Below are positions 1 to 9,299 of a DNA stretch of 59,266 nt, in pieces. Source of the stretch: Candidatus Thorarchaeota archaeon (GTDB lineage Archaea > Asgardarchaeota > Thorarchaeia > Thorarchaeales > Thorarchaeaceae). The notes beneath the pieces were generated by a model, which was given only the letters and a program-made list of their open reading frames with translations, searched no databases and was not told where the DNA came from. The stretch covers positions 1 to 59,266 of the forward strand of contig SDOA01000009.1 in NCBI GenBank assembly GCA_004524595.1, written 5' to 3'. Each line of letters opens with the position of its first letter. The stretch's first letter is position 1. Position numbers and translations under genes: made by a program.

Positions 1-998
1 ATTACGAGAATTCATCAATTGGAAATTGGACTGCCCACGTCGCAGTTGGTGTGGATGTTACAAATCATAGTGGCAGTCCAACTATTGCCATGGATACCTA
101 TTATTTAGATGCTCGGAATCAGACTTACAACATACTTGTACAAGGTCTAAACAACGAAAATGAGACCCTCTCTTTCTTCAGAGCGAATGTCACTATCTGT
201 AATTTCTTCACTCCTGATATTATTGTGCATCCTCCCGTATTACTACCTTCTGAAAATTACAAGTACAACATCAGTTGGTCATGCACTGATAAGAATGCAG
301 ATGATTTGAACTTCTTCTTCGTATGGGTTAGTAGTGATGATGGTTATTCGTACATGATTATAGCTCAAAACTTGACGACACATTCGATGATTTGGGACAT
401 CTCAGGATGGATGGAGGATTATTATGCAATACGTGTACGTGCATACAGTGTTGATCTCACTCCAGATAGTTTCACAGATGTAACAGACCCTCCATCTGGT
501 TACTGGCCTGGCGACTATGCTGATGATGTGTTCTATCCATTTCATGGTGATAGTCTACCTAGTTATACTCTCTCGATAAGTTACACAAGTGATATCACCT
601 ATCATTTTGGTTCTGTAGGAAATAATGTGTCCTTAACTCTTGTTTTTAAGTATCTATTTCCACCTTCTCTTGATTACGATATTTATGACAATGAAAGCCA
701 TTGGTTTTCTGGAGAGATATTTCCTACCAATTTTACCTATGTGTTAGTTCTTAGCATAGATGGGCTCTCAGTTGGAAGTCATTCTATTTCGGTGGTATTT
801 CATCCCTACTTTGGTGATAGGACAAGAACCTTCAATGTCAACGTCATAGGAGAAGAAAACTCGACGAAAACGACAACCCCAACTAATTCATCAACGGCAG
901 AATTCAACCTAATTTATCCTCTAGCATATGGAGTTTCTATTGTTTCAGCGAGCATTATAATAGTCTCAATCTATTCAATATCTAGAAAAAGAAAGTAA
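1..998 (+). CDS. Membrane-anchored surface protein, C-terminal part (5' end outside window)
   Basis: The reading frame is open from the first bases (codons from position 3) through to a TAA at 996-998, so this is the 3' part of a longer gene; a GTG at 51 is internal. The visible 331 or so residues are an extracellular region rich in Asn, Ser, Thr and aromatic residues with many N-x-S/T sequons, of the beta-sandwich look typical of archaeal surface proteins. A Thr-rich spacer (TKTTTPTNSSTA) leads to one C-terminal membrane helix (YPLAYGVSIVSASIIIVSIY) and a very short basic tail ending RKRK. Unlike the other surface proteins of this window it has no cytoplasmic domain. No specific family is recognised; role in the cell envelope is inferred. 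Confidence 0.8.
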   Translation, partial: YENSSIGNWTAHVAVGVDVTNHSGSPTIAMDTYYLDARNQTYNILVQGLNNENETLSFFRANVTICNFFTPDIIVHPPVLLPSENYKYNISWSCTDKNADDLNFFFVWVSSDDGYSYMIIAQNLTTHSMIWDISGWMEDYYAIRVRAYSVDLTPDSFTDVTDPPSGYWPGDYADDVFYPFHGDSLPSYTLSISYTSDITYHFGSVGNNVSLTLVFKYLFPPSLDYDIYDNESHWFSGEIFPTNFTYVLVLSIDGLSVGSHSISVVFHPYFGDRTRTFNVNVIGEENSTKTTTPTNSSTAEFNLIYPLAYGVSIVSASIIIVSIYSISRKRK

Positions 999-999
999 G

Positions 1000-1024
1000 A
1001 GTGCTTCATTTATACTGAAGCACT
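1000..1024. terminator. Hairpin between convergent genes
   Basis: Perfect 9-bp inverted repeat AGTGCTTCA / TGAAGCACT with a 7-nt loop TTTATAC. It starts just after the stop of the surface-protein gene and lies just before the stop of the converging PPDK gene, so it could work in both directions. There is no long T tract on either strand; the terminator role is inferred from position. Confidence 0.55.
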
Positions 1025-1032
1025 ACCTACCA

Positions 1033-3759
1033 TTACTTGGATTGATTTTCTAAGATTGCAGCTTGAGCTGCAGCAAGCCTGGCAATTGGTAATCTGTATG
1101 GCGAACATGAAACATAATCGAGACCAATCTCATGGAAGAACATCACTGACCGTGGATCCCCGCCATGCTCGCCACAAACACCCAGTTTTATATCAGGTCT
1201 AGTCTTTTTTCCTCGTTCGATTGCAATCTGAATGAGCTGACCAACACCGCGTTTATCAATGCTGACGAAGGGATCATTTCTCAAAATGTGTCTATCGAGG
1301 TACTCAGGAAGGAATGAATCGATATCATCTCTACTAAAACCAAAACCCATTTGCGAGAGGTCGTTGGTCCCAAAGGAGAAGAATTGAGCTGATTGAGCCA
1401 TATCACCAGCACGCATACAAGCACGTGGGATCTCTATCATTGTTCCATACAGATAGGGAATGTCCAATCCGACTTCGCTCTTCACCTCTTCATAGACTTT
1501 CTCAACAATAAGCTGCATTGTCTTGAGCTCTGCCGCGCCGATGGTCACTGGTATCATTATTTCCAGGTGTACTTTCTTACCCTCCTTTAGAAGCTCAGCA
1601 CCAGCCTCTAGAATTGCACGAACTTGCATCTCATAGATTTCAGGGTAAGTGATTCCTAGACGCACTCCGCGATGCCCCATCATAGGATTGTTCTCATGGA
1701 TCTGCTCACCTCGTTTATGAACCTCCTCAGCAGTAATACCAAGGGCAACTGCAAGTTTCTCTTGACCGAATTTGCTCTGTGGCACAAATTCGTGGAGTGG
1801 AGGATCTAATAGCCTAATGGTGACAGGCAAGCCATCCATAACTTCAAGGGTTGATTTTATGTCTTGTTTTACATAAGGAGCAAGCTCTTTGAGTGCATGC
1901 ACTCTTTCAGCTCTGGTGTTACTTAGAATCATTTTTCTTAGGAGGAAAAGGGGTTCATCACTACCTTCTCCATAGAACATGTGTTCGGTTCTAAAGAGAC
2001 CTATACCTTCAGCTCCAAAGCCTAGAGCGATTCTTGCATCCTCAGGTGTGTCTGCGTTTGCTCTAACTCCAAGTCTTCTGTATTTGTCAATGCGTCCCAT
2101 GAATTCTCTCAGTCTTGGATTCTCTGTGGCTTCGATCATTGGCAGCTCACCAGAGTAAACGAGACCCTGAGTTCCATTGAGTGTGAGATGATCGCCCTCT
2201 TTGTATAGTTTGCCACCAATAGTTACAGTCTTTTCATAGGTGTTGATGTCGAGACCTGCAGCACCAACGATGCAACACTTGCCCCATCCTCGAGTTACAA
2301 GAGCTGCATGGCTTGTCATGCCACCACGAGCTGTAAGCACTGCATTTGCTGCACGCATACCCTCTATATCCTCAGGTGATGTCTCTTCACGAATGAGGAC
2401 TACCTTCTTTCCTTTCTTAGTCCATTCAACAGCTGCTTCAGAAGTGAACACAATCTGGCCAACTGCGCCTCCAGGACCTGCAGGAAGACCTCTAGCAATT
2501 GGTGTTGCCTCTGCTTCTGCCTCAGGATCTAAGATAGGATAGAGTAATTGCCCAAGCTGCTCCGGAGCTACCCTAAGAATAGCTGTGGGTTCATCGATGA
2601 ATCCTGTATGAAGCATGTCCATTGCAATATTGAGCGCAGCTGTTGCAGTCCTCTTTCCAACCCTGTGTTGTACCAAGAAGAGCTTGTTTTCTTGAATAGT
2701 GAACTCGAGGTCTACCATATCCAATGTGTCTTTTTCCAGAATATCGCGTATTTCTACAAGTTCTCTGTATAGTTCAGGCATTGTATCTTCAAGAGTTGGT
2801 AAATCTTTACTCTGTTCATTTTTACTCGCTTCATTCATTGCGTTTGGAGTACGAGTGCCAGCTACAACATCTTCACCTTGCGCATTGATGAGAAATTCTC
2901 CATAGAATGTGTTTTCACCCGTGGCAGGGTTTCTTGAGAAGGCCACTCCTGTTGCACTATGATCACCCATGTTTCCAAAGACCATGGCTTGGACTGTACA
3001 GGCAGTGCCCCAGTCGTCAGGGATATTCTCAATTCTTCGATATGCTACAGCCCGAGCTCCACCCCACGACTTGAATACGGCGCCTATAGCACCCCATAGT
3101 TGTTCGTAAGGATCATCCGGGAATTCTCGACCAAGGGTCTTTTTTACAGCATCTTTGAACTCGTTGCAGAGTTCTTTCAGTTGCTCCACATTGAGACAGG
3201 TATCTGTAAGACATCCAGCTTTCTTCTTTTTTGCCACAAGGAGTCTTTCCATCTGTTGACGGATTCCATGACCTTCCTCAGGTTCAATACCGGCCGCCTT
3301 TTCCATGACCACATCACTGTACATCATAATCAATCGTCTATACGAATCATAGACGAATCGCTCATTATGGGTGGTCTCAATTAGACCAGGAATTGTAGAA
3401 GTTGTTAATCCCACATTTAGCACAGTCTCCATCATTCCGGGCATCGACTTTCTACCTCCAGATCGAGCAGAAACTAGGAGGGGATTTTTTGGGTCTCCAA
3501 ATTTTGTGTCCATCACTTCTTCTACAAAAGAGAGAGCCTCTTTGATCTCAGCCTTAATCTCATCACTCAACCCTCCGGATTTCAGGTAGAGATTGCAGAC
3601 CTCTGTTGAGATGGTGAAGCCTGGAGGAACTGGTAGACCAAGAAGTGTGGCTCCAGCCAACGAAGCTCCTTTCCCTCCAAGGAGATTCTTCATACGCTGG
3701 TCACCATCAGCTGTCTTGGCTCCGAATCTGAATACATGTTTACCTTCAATATCTGTCAT
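1033..3759 (-). CDS. ppdK: Pyruvate, phosphate dikinase
   Basis: 908 aa, the usual length for PPDK, which interconverts pyruvate + ATP + Pi and phosphoenolpyruvate + AMP + PPi in the cytoplasm, feeding gluconeogenesis or working as a PPi-saving glycolytic step. The N-terminal nucleotide-binding domain has the SMPGMMETVLNVGLT signature near residues 105-119. The central swivelling domain carries the phosphohistidine in GGMTSHAAL (His484). The C-terminal PEP/pyruvate barrel ends with the conserved CGEHGGDP (Cys862) and the Mg-binding FSFGTNDLSQM. The ATG at 3759 gives the canonical N-terminus leading to the FGAKTADGD/LGGKGASLA motif; a GGTGA lies about 11 bases upstream. It is transcribed alone, divergent from the PLP enzyme. 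Sequence is intact and ordinary for the family. Confidence 0.97.
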   Translation of the reverse strand: MTDIEGKHVFRFGAKTADGDQRMKNLLGGKGASLAGATLLGLPVPPGFTISTEVCNLYLKSGGLSDEIKAEIKEALSFVEEVMDTKFGDPKNPLLVSARSGGRKSMPGMMETVLNVGLTTSTIPGLIETTHNERFVYDSYRRLIMMYSDVVMEKAAGIEPEEGHGIRQQMERLLVAKKKKAGCLTDTCLNVEQLKELCNEFKDAVKKTLGREFPDDPYEQLWGAIGAVFKSWGGARAVAYRRIENIPDDWGTACTVQAMVFGNMGDHSATGVAFSRNPATGENTFYGEFLINAQGEDVVAGTRTPNAMNEASKNEQSKDLPTLEDTMPELYRELVEIRDILEKDTLDMVDLEFTIQENKLFLVQHRVGKRTATAALNIAMDMLHTGFIDEPTAILRVAPEQLGQLLYPILDPEAEAEATPIARGLPAGPGGAVGQIVFTSEAAVEWTKKGKKVVLIREETSPEDIEGMRAANAVLTARGGMTSHAALVTRGWGKCCIVGAAGLDINTYEKTVTIGGKLYKEGDHLTLNGTQGLVYSGELPMIEATENPRLREFMGRIDKYRRLGVRANADTPEDARIALGFGAEGIGLFRTEHMFYGEGSDEPLFLLRKMILSNTRAERVHALKELAPYVKQDIKSTLEVMDGLPVTIRLLDPPLHEFVPQSKFGQEKLAVALGITAEEVHKRGEQIHENNPMMGHRGVRLGITYPEIYEMQVRAILEAGAELLKEGKKVHLEIMIPVTIGAAELKTMQLIVEKVYEEVKSEVGLDIPYLYGTMIEIPRACMRAGDMAQSAQFFSFGTNDLSQMGFGFSRDDIDSFLPEYLDRHILRNDPFVSIDKRGVGQLIQIAIERGKKTRPDIKLGVCGEHGGDPRSVMFFHEIGLDYVSCSPYRLPIARLAAAQAAILENQSK

Positions 3760-4031
3760 ATGATGTCAACTCACCTTGCTGACATTCGTATCAAGTTACA
3801 TTTAATGTCCGACTTCTCGGACAGACTCATTCGAATGATATGCAATAGTTGCTTACAGAAGATTGAACACCTCTGCGAATATTCCAACTCATCTCTAACT
3901 TCCTTTATAATCTGTCTATTGTGACCTTAATCTCCTTTTTTAGTCAAGCCGAAAGCCTTTTTCACGAATGCATTTGACCAAACAGTTGCATCTAGGAATT
4001 AGAATAGATTAATTCGCCAGAGGATTGTAGT

Positions 4032-5498
4032 ATGATAGATCTTACCAAAAATGAAGAGCAACTCAAGCGGACCATTACCCGCTGTAGAGAACGAAACATC
4101 ATAATTCCAACCTACGCGCAAATGAAAGACCCGAGCAAGATTCCTGATAAGATAAAAAAGGGCCTAATCAATATCGAACTATGGGATGTTGTTCCACAGA
4201 ATTTGTTCAGAATTACTTGGAAGAATGAACCTCGTGATAGGGGGGGTCTCTATCGACCTCTTGCTAACTATATGGAAATTCCACATGAAATTACTGGCGT
4301 TGATACAAGAATAATTGCTTTGGTCGGTAAATGGTTTCCCACTGGAGCGCACAAGGTTGGTGCAACCTTTGGGTGTCTTGTCCCTCCACTTGTGACAGGT
4401 CAGTTTGATCCGACATATCATAAGGCAGTCTGGCCTTCAACAGGCAATTACTGTAGAGGTGGAGCATATGATGCAACCCTCCTTGCCTGTGAGAGTATTG
4501 CAATACTTCCAGAGGAGATGAGTCAGGAACGCTTTGATTGGCTAAAGACAGTAGCAGGTGAGATCATTGCTACTCCGGGGTCAGAGAGCAATGTGAAAGA
4601 AATCTATGATAAGGTTGCAGAGCTTAAAGCAACCCGTGATAATGTCTTTGTGTTCAACCAATTCTCTGAGTTTGGCAACTACCTCTTTCATTATGATGTG
4701 ACTGGTCAAGCAATGCAGGAGGTTCTTGACAAGGAACTTGGTAAGAGTACCTATCGAGGTGTGTGTCTTACGACTGGTTCAGCTGGCACACTTGGTTGTG
4801 GTGACTACATGAAACAAATCTATCCAACTTCTAAGATTGTTGCTGGTGAGGCTGTTCAATGTCCAACTCTCTGGTTGAATGGTTATGGTGCGCATAGAAT
4901 TGAAGGCATCGGAGATAAACATGTACCCTGGATCCATAATGTACGGAATACTGACATGATAATTGCCATCGATGATGTAGATACAATGAATATTATGAGA
5001 CTCTTCAATGAACCCGAGGGTCGTAATTATCTCATAAATGATATCGGAGCTCCTGAGAAGATTGTATCACAGCTTGGATTATTGGGCATCTCAAGTATAG
5101 CTAACCTATTGATGTGTGTTAAATTTGCGAAATATTACGAACTAACAGAGGATGATGTCATTCTTACAGTCTTCACTGATTCAATGGATATGTATCAATC
5201 CCGTTTGAGAGAAGCAAAAGTCAAGCATGGATCTTACTCAATTCTAGATGGTGTAAGGGATTACTATGGATATCTTCTTGCACAAAAGACTGATGCAATG
5301 ATTGAGCTTGATCATTACGATAGAAAGCGAATTCATCATCTGAAATACTTCACATGGATTGAACAACAAGGTATGGAACTTGATGAATTGAACGCTCAAT
5401 GGTATGACTTCCCATCATATTGGGAACGAATTCAACAAATGACTCCTAAGATTGACCATCTTATCACCGAGTTCAACGAGAAGGTGGGATTGATTTAG
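4032..5498 (+). CDS. PLP-dependent fold-type II enzyme, cysteine-synthase-like, function unknown
   Basis: 488 aa. The motif FPTGAHKVGATFG (Lys108) matches the internal-aldimine lysine of the fold-type II family that includes cysteine synthase, threonine synthase and TrpB. STGNYCRGGA looks like the substrate-binding loop (S/T-G-N) and TTGSAGTLGCGDYMK like the glycine-rich phosphate-binding loop. It is much longer than CysK (about 310 aa), with about 60 extra N-terminal residues and a C-terminal extension rich in aromatic and acidic residues. It is not a normal TrpB: the usual GRPTPL and AGQHG motifs are absent. A beta-elimination, beta-replacement or lyase reaction on an amino acid is inferred; the substrate is not. 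SD-like AGAGGAT lies about 9 bases before the ATG. Divergent from ppdK with a 272-bp shared promoter region, and not in an operon. Confidence 0.8.
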   Translation: MIDLTKNEEQLKRTITRCRERNIIIPTYAQMKDPSKIPDKIKKGLINIELWDVVPQNLFRITWKNEPRDRGGLYRPLANYMEIPHEITGVDTRIIALVGKWFPTGAHKVGATFGCLVPPLVTGQFDPTYHKAVWPSTGNYCRGGAYDATLLACESIAILPEEMSQERFDWLKTVAGEIIATPGSESNVKEIYDKVAELKATRDNVFVFNQFSEFGNYLFHYDVTGQAMQEVLDKELGKSTYRGVCLTTGSAGTLGCGDYMKQIYPTSKIVAGEAVQCPTLWLNGYGAHRIEGIGDKHVPWIHNVRNTDMIIAIDDVDTMNIMRLFNEPEGRNYLINDIGAPEKIVSQLGLLGISSIANLLMCVKFAKYYELTEDDVILTVFTDSMDMYQSRLREAKVKHGSYSILDGVRDYYGYLLAQKTDAMIELDHYDRKRIHHLKYFTWIEQQGMELDELNAQWYDFPSYWERIQQMTPKIDHLITEFNEKVGLI

Positions 5499-5578
5499 TT
5501 TGATGAAAAATGATACCAGAATAATCCAAGTCTGAGTTATTTAGAACAATTGTTTGGTATATTTTCTATTGAAGTTTT

Positions 5579-5594
5579 CCCTAAATTATTAGGG
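5579..5594. promoter_or_regulatory. Palindrome upstream of the receptor-like gene
   Basis: Perfect inverted repeat CCCTAA-ATTA-TTAGGG, 126 bases upstream of the TTG start at 5720 and a little downstream of an AT-rich TATA-like stretch (GGTATATTTTC near 5556). Shape and position fit an operator; no regulator is known. The 221-bp gap 5499-5719 holds nothing else I can support. Confidence 0.3.
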
Positions 5595-5719
5595 AGATAT
5601 AACATAGATTTGCTGAAATACTTAGACTAGCAAAGTAGTTTAGGTAGACAATTCGATGTAAGATATTCGTTGTTATTCATACCGCAACAGGATCTATCTT
5701 AATTCATGGAGGGTTCCCT

Positions 5720-8700
5720 TTGAAAAGATACATGATGGTATTAATTCAATTCATTTGGGTAATGCTATTATGTACACCACCTGTTGTTCTTCAGGAACCA
5801 GTAAGTTTCATTTCGACAAGTCTGAAAAATGTACATGTATCCTCTGAGTTAAGTGGAGATTCAGAAATTGCATCATATCAAACTGGTGTGCTGAATCCCG
5901 TCATAATTGAGCACACAGGGAGGGCAGCTACTCCTACAGGCTATTCCATCACACGTACCGACACAATAAAAAATCTACATTCTGAGATCGAACTCCCATC
6001 AGGCCTTGAAGGTAATCTACATTCTGTAGAATGTAACGGTGGACATTTGCTCGTAGGTGAAAATGGACAAACTGATTTCAGCTCGTCGGAGGGCACAATA
6101 TCACTTTGGATTAAATGGGACATAACAGCTCCAAACGGTCGTTTTTGGGGCCAGCACAATGATTTTGAGACCAGATGGTCAAGTCGTAGGCTTGTTCTTG
6201 ACTGGGGTAGTGATACAACATTACAAGGAGCTAAGACTGATTGGGTCGTTGATAAATGGTATTTCATTGCCATAGTGTGGAATGATGATACGAATAGCCT
6301 GGCACTCTATTGGGGTGATGAGGATACCCAACCTTCAGAGGATGCATCGACTACATTTTGGTATGGTACCGTTATTGGCTTGTTAACAGAGAATAACATC
6401 ATGTGTTCGAGAGCTAGTACAGGCTATCGTGTTTATGGTCATGTTGATGACTTTAGATACTATTCTATCCAACGGAGTCTTGATGATATTCAAAGTGACT
6501 ATGTTCTCCCACTCGTTGGTAATGAACCTTATTTAGAGCATCATTACTCGTTTGAAAATGGGTTTATTGATTCAGCTGGAGAGAGCAATCTCATTCCAAG
6601 TGGAACCGTAACTATAAGTTCAGATGTGTTCTATAGGTCTGGCGGATGGAGAGCAGAGTCTGTAGAAATGAGCATTCGTAATTTAAAACGTCTTCTTGCT
6701 CTAAATGGTTCATTTGAAACAGGATTACCAGGTTCTAATATTGATTGGACTGGAGATGGGACATATTATGCAGAAGGTTGGCGAGCTCGAAGACAGGTCC
6801 TATCATATCAGGGAAGACAACGCACTTCTTACATCAATACTGGCCCAAAATATATTCTAATAGAAAACGAGGGGTATGAAGATCCATCTTCTCCTGATTC
6901 CTATCGACATTATGATGGAACTGTAATTTATTGGTACCAAACAATTGAAAATCACCGACTTACTGAGGTATTTGAGTTCAGTATGAACTTCCTTTACCAG
7001 AGAGGACCTATTGGTGTAAATTTCAGTAATAATTTCGAGTTTTGTTTCGAAATCTTAAATGGTTCATCCACCCTCTGGAATTGGTCGATAGACCCAACTC
7101 AGATCGAGCAAAGAGGAATATGGTATTCGATCAATCCAATAACCGTAGAAATTCCCTATGCTCCAGCACTATTTGAAGTCCGAGTATCTTTAAAGGTAGA
7201 CACAGTTTCAGGATTCATCGGAATACCTGTTGATGATCCAGATGTTGATGGTGATTCTGCTAATGCCATGTATCTGACCTTCTTCATTGATGATATCTCG
7301 TTAGTAGCTTCGCAAATACCAAGTTTTGAGAATATAGATTTCAAAATCACTTTGGACCCATTTATCAATGTTACAACATCTGGCTCTTCAGGAACTTGTT
7401 CGCTTATATTTGATCATAAATATTGGAATCAATCTTCAATCCCATTTAGCTTTTCTTCCAACGCAACTGTTTCATTTGAATACTTTGCCAGAATTACAAA
7501 AGTATCCAAAATTATCAACTCAACGTACTTGCAGAATTTAGACATAGAAGGTGTTTTTTACAAAGCTAATCTCAATCAGGAGATTGAATTATCATTCAAT
7601 ACATATATGCGATCATATCCCGGAATTGTCGATATTGGCGTAAATGTTCTATGCCCTATAGATTGGGATTTGCCTTTGGTTGAGGATCCCTTCGGAAATG
7701 ACCTGACGACTGAAATCGAATATGATGCAGGTCTATTGAAAATACCATCTGGAGTTGCTGAAATAGTAGGCTGGTGGAGTTTCAAATTTACAGGTCATAA
7801 CTACGCCTCTTCCATTAACACTGAGATGTCTTCCAACTCAGATCCTACATGGTCATCTTCATCAATCTATAGAAATGGTGAAAAGTTAAGGAGTGTCATC
7901 TCTTTTGCTAATGGCCCTATTTCACCTGTTGAGGTTTTAGATGTAGAAATTTGCATATTCACTCCATCAGGCCTTCTTTGGTCTATTGAAAATGTAAGTA
8001 ATTCTGAAGGCGCAACAGTAATGAGTACAGCAACAACTTTTGGTTCAACAAATGCCTCAGTTGGAACTTGGCTATTGTCATCTTATTGGGTCAATGGAAC
8101 AGAAGTTGGATATGGGTCGAGAGAATTCTCTCTATATCATCAATTGACCATTTTTGCACAGACCCCTAATATAGAGATAAAACCTGGTGAAACTTTTACA
8201 GCATCTGTTTTTCTTTATGATCAAGATAGCGGATATCCGCTCTTGAGTGATGCAATGATTGTTGGTAATTGGTCTGCAACAGAAGTTGCCTTCAGTCCAA
8301 ATTTGGCTAAAGGCTGGTGGGAGGCTGATTTCAATTCATCATCAGTTAATACTGGCAATTATCTAATTTTAATAACTGCAAATCTGCCTTTCTATGACAC
8401 TGATTCTTGCATCATCGATGTCAAGATTCCTGTAGCTGAGTCCCTATACGAGATTACACTTCGGGCGACTCTAATTGGTGCGATTTCAGTTATTCTTGCT
8501 TTTACTCTAATTGTATTTAGCAGACACATCTTTCTTAAAATCAGAACAAAACGTAGTCGTGAAATCTTAGCTCTCAAAGGCAGACTTGATGATGCCCGAA
8601 ATATTATTGGTCTATTAGTAATTCATCGTACAATTGGACTACCAATATATTCGCGGATTATTAAAGGAGGCTTCCAAGAGTCGCTTCTAAGTTCGTTCAT

Positions 8701-9223
8701 CTCAGCCTTATCGCAATTCCGAGCAGAGTTTTCTTGGGATGAACCAAAATGGACAGCACTTCCAATTACAGAAATAATAACAGTTGTTCTAACTGACTCT
8801 CTAATTTGTGCTCTGATAACTGTTGAGTCGTCCTCTGAAAGACAAAAGAAGCAACTGGAACATTTTGGGACAGAAGTAGGTGGTCTTTATGATAAAGATG
8901 AAGATACGTTAAAACAGATGATGCGTTCTCCTGTGCTGTCTTCGACAATTGATTTAATATTTTCTAACTATTTTGATGGTCCTCTCTTGACGCGATATAT
9001 AGGAATCAAAGAAGAGTTACCTAATCATCTGATTCCTGTGAAGGAAGCTATACAGATTATGAATGTCGAAAAGGGAATATCTACTGAAGCAATAATCAAA
9101 ACGCTATTGCTCGAAGGATATGGGGAAAGAATGTCATATAATCTGGTTCTTGAGGCAATTGATGGGGAGTATCTTGTTGCTGCTAGTGAAGAATCTTTTG
9201 TATTATCTGAGGTTAAGGATTAG
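5720..9223 (+). CDS. Receptor-like surface protein: LamG-like domain, beta-rich ectodomain, one TM helix, cytoplasmic longin-like domain
   Basis: 1167 aa. The TTG start is set by a GGAGGG Shine-Dalgarno six bases upstream. Residues 1-25 form a signal peptide. Residues about 97-258 resemble a LamG/concanavalin-like jelly roll (GTISLWIKWD, WYFIAIVWND, HVDDFRYYS). The rest of the ectodomain is beta-rich with many N-x-S/T sequons. A membrane helix at about 913-936 (TLIGAISVILAFTLIVF) is followed by a basic stop and about 230 cytoplasmic residues. There, IIGLLVIHRTIGLPIYSRII, then a helix (ESLLSSFISALSQF), then paired hydrophobic strands (ITEIITVVLTDS/LICALITVE) have the order of longin/roadblock folds. 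A further helical domain ends the protein. Single-pass topology with a GTPase-regulator-like fold inside suggests a signalling receptor; this is inference. The gene is followed on the same strand by LRR and zinc-ribbon genes. Confidence 0.75.
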   Translation: MKRYMMVLIQFIWVMLLCTPPVVLQEPVSFISTSLKNVHVSSELSGDSEIASYQTGVLNPVIIEHTGRAATPTGYSITRTDTIKNLHSEIELPSGLEGNLHSVECNGGHLLVGENGQTDFSSSEGTISLWIKWDITAPNGRFWGQHNDFETRWSSRRLVLDWGSDTTLQGAKTDWVVDKWYFIAIVWNDDTNSLALYWGDEDTQPSEDASTTFWYGTVIGLLTENNIMCSRASTGYRVYGHVDDFRYYSIQRSLDDIQSDYVLPLVGNEPYLEHHYSFENGFIDSAGESNLIPSGTVTISSDVFYRSGGWRAESVEMSIRNLKRLLALNGSFETGLPGSNIDWTGDGTYYAEGWRARRQVLSYQGRQRTSYINTGPKYILIENEGYEDPSSPDSYRHYDGTVIYWYQTIENHRLTEVFEFSMNFLYQRGPIGVNFSNNFEFCFEILNGSSTLWNWSIDPTQIEQRGIWYSINPITVEIPYAPALFEVRVSLKVDTVSGFIGIPVDDPDVDGDSANAMYLTFFIDDISLVASQIPSFENIDFKITLDPFINVTTSGSSGTCSLIFDHKYWNQSSIPFSFSSNATVSFEYFARITKVSKIINSTYLQNLDIEGVFYKANLNQEIELSFNTYMRSYPGIVDIGVNVLCPIDWDLPLVEDPFGNDLTTEIEYDAGLLKIPSGVAEIVGWWSFKFTGHNYASSINTEMSSNSDPTWSSSSIYRNGEKLRSVISFANGPISPVEVLDVEICIFTPSGLLWSIENVSNSEGATVMSTATTFGSTNASVGTWLLSSYWVNGTEVGYGSREFSLYHQLTIFAQTPNIEIKPGETFTASVFLYDQDSGYPLLSDAMIVGNWSATEVAFSPNLAKGWWEADFNSSSVNTGNYLILITANLPFYDTDSCIIDVKIPVAESLYEITLRATLIGAISVILAFTLIVFSRHIFLKIRTKRSREILALKGRLDDARNIIGLLVIHRTIGLPIYSRIIKGGFQESLLSSFISALSQFRAEFSWDEPKWTALPITEIITVVLTDSLICALITVESSSERQKKQLEHFGTEVGGLYDKDEDTLKQMMRSPVLSSTIDLIFSNYFDGPLLTRYIGIKEELPNHLIPVKEAIQIMNVEKGISTEAIIKTLLLEGYGERMSYNLVLEAIDGEYLVAASEESFVLSEVKD

Positions 9224-9252
9224 TAACCTTTACCATCACTGACCTACAGACT

Positions 9253-9264
9253 TGTATATATGTA
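9253..9264 (+). promoter_or_regulatory. TATA box of the LRR gene
   Basis: TGTATATATGTA, 36-47 bases before the ATG at 9300, as expected for an archaeal TATA element with a short leader. It argues that the LRR protein starts at 9300 and not at the in-frame ATG at 9252, which would lie inside the promoter. Confidence 0.45.
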
Positions 9265-9299
9265 TCAGATTTTCACCTAAATCTAGGGTCGAACTTTCC

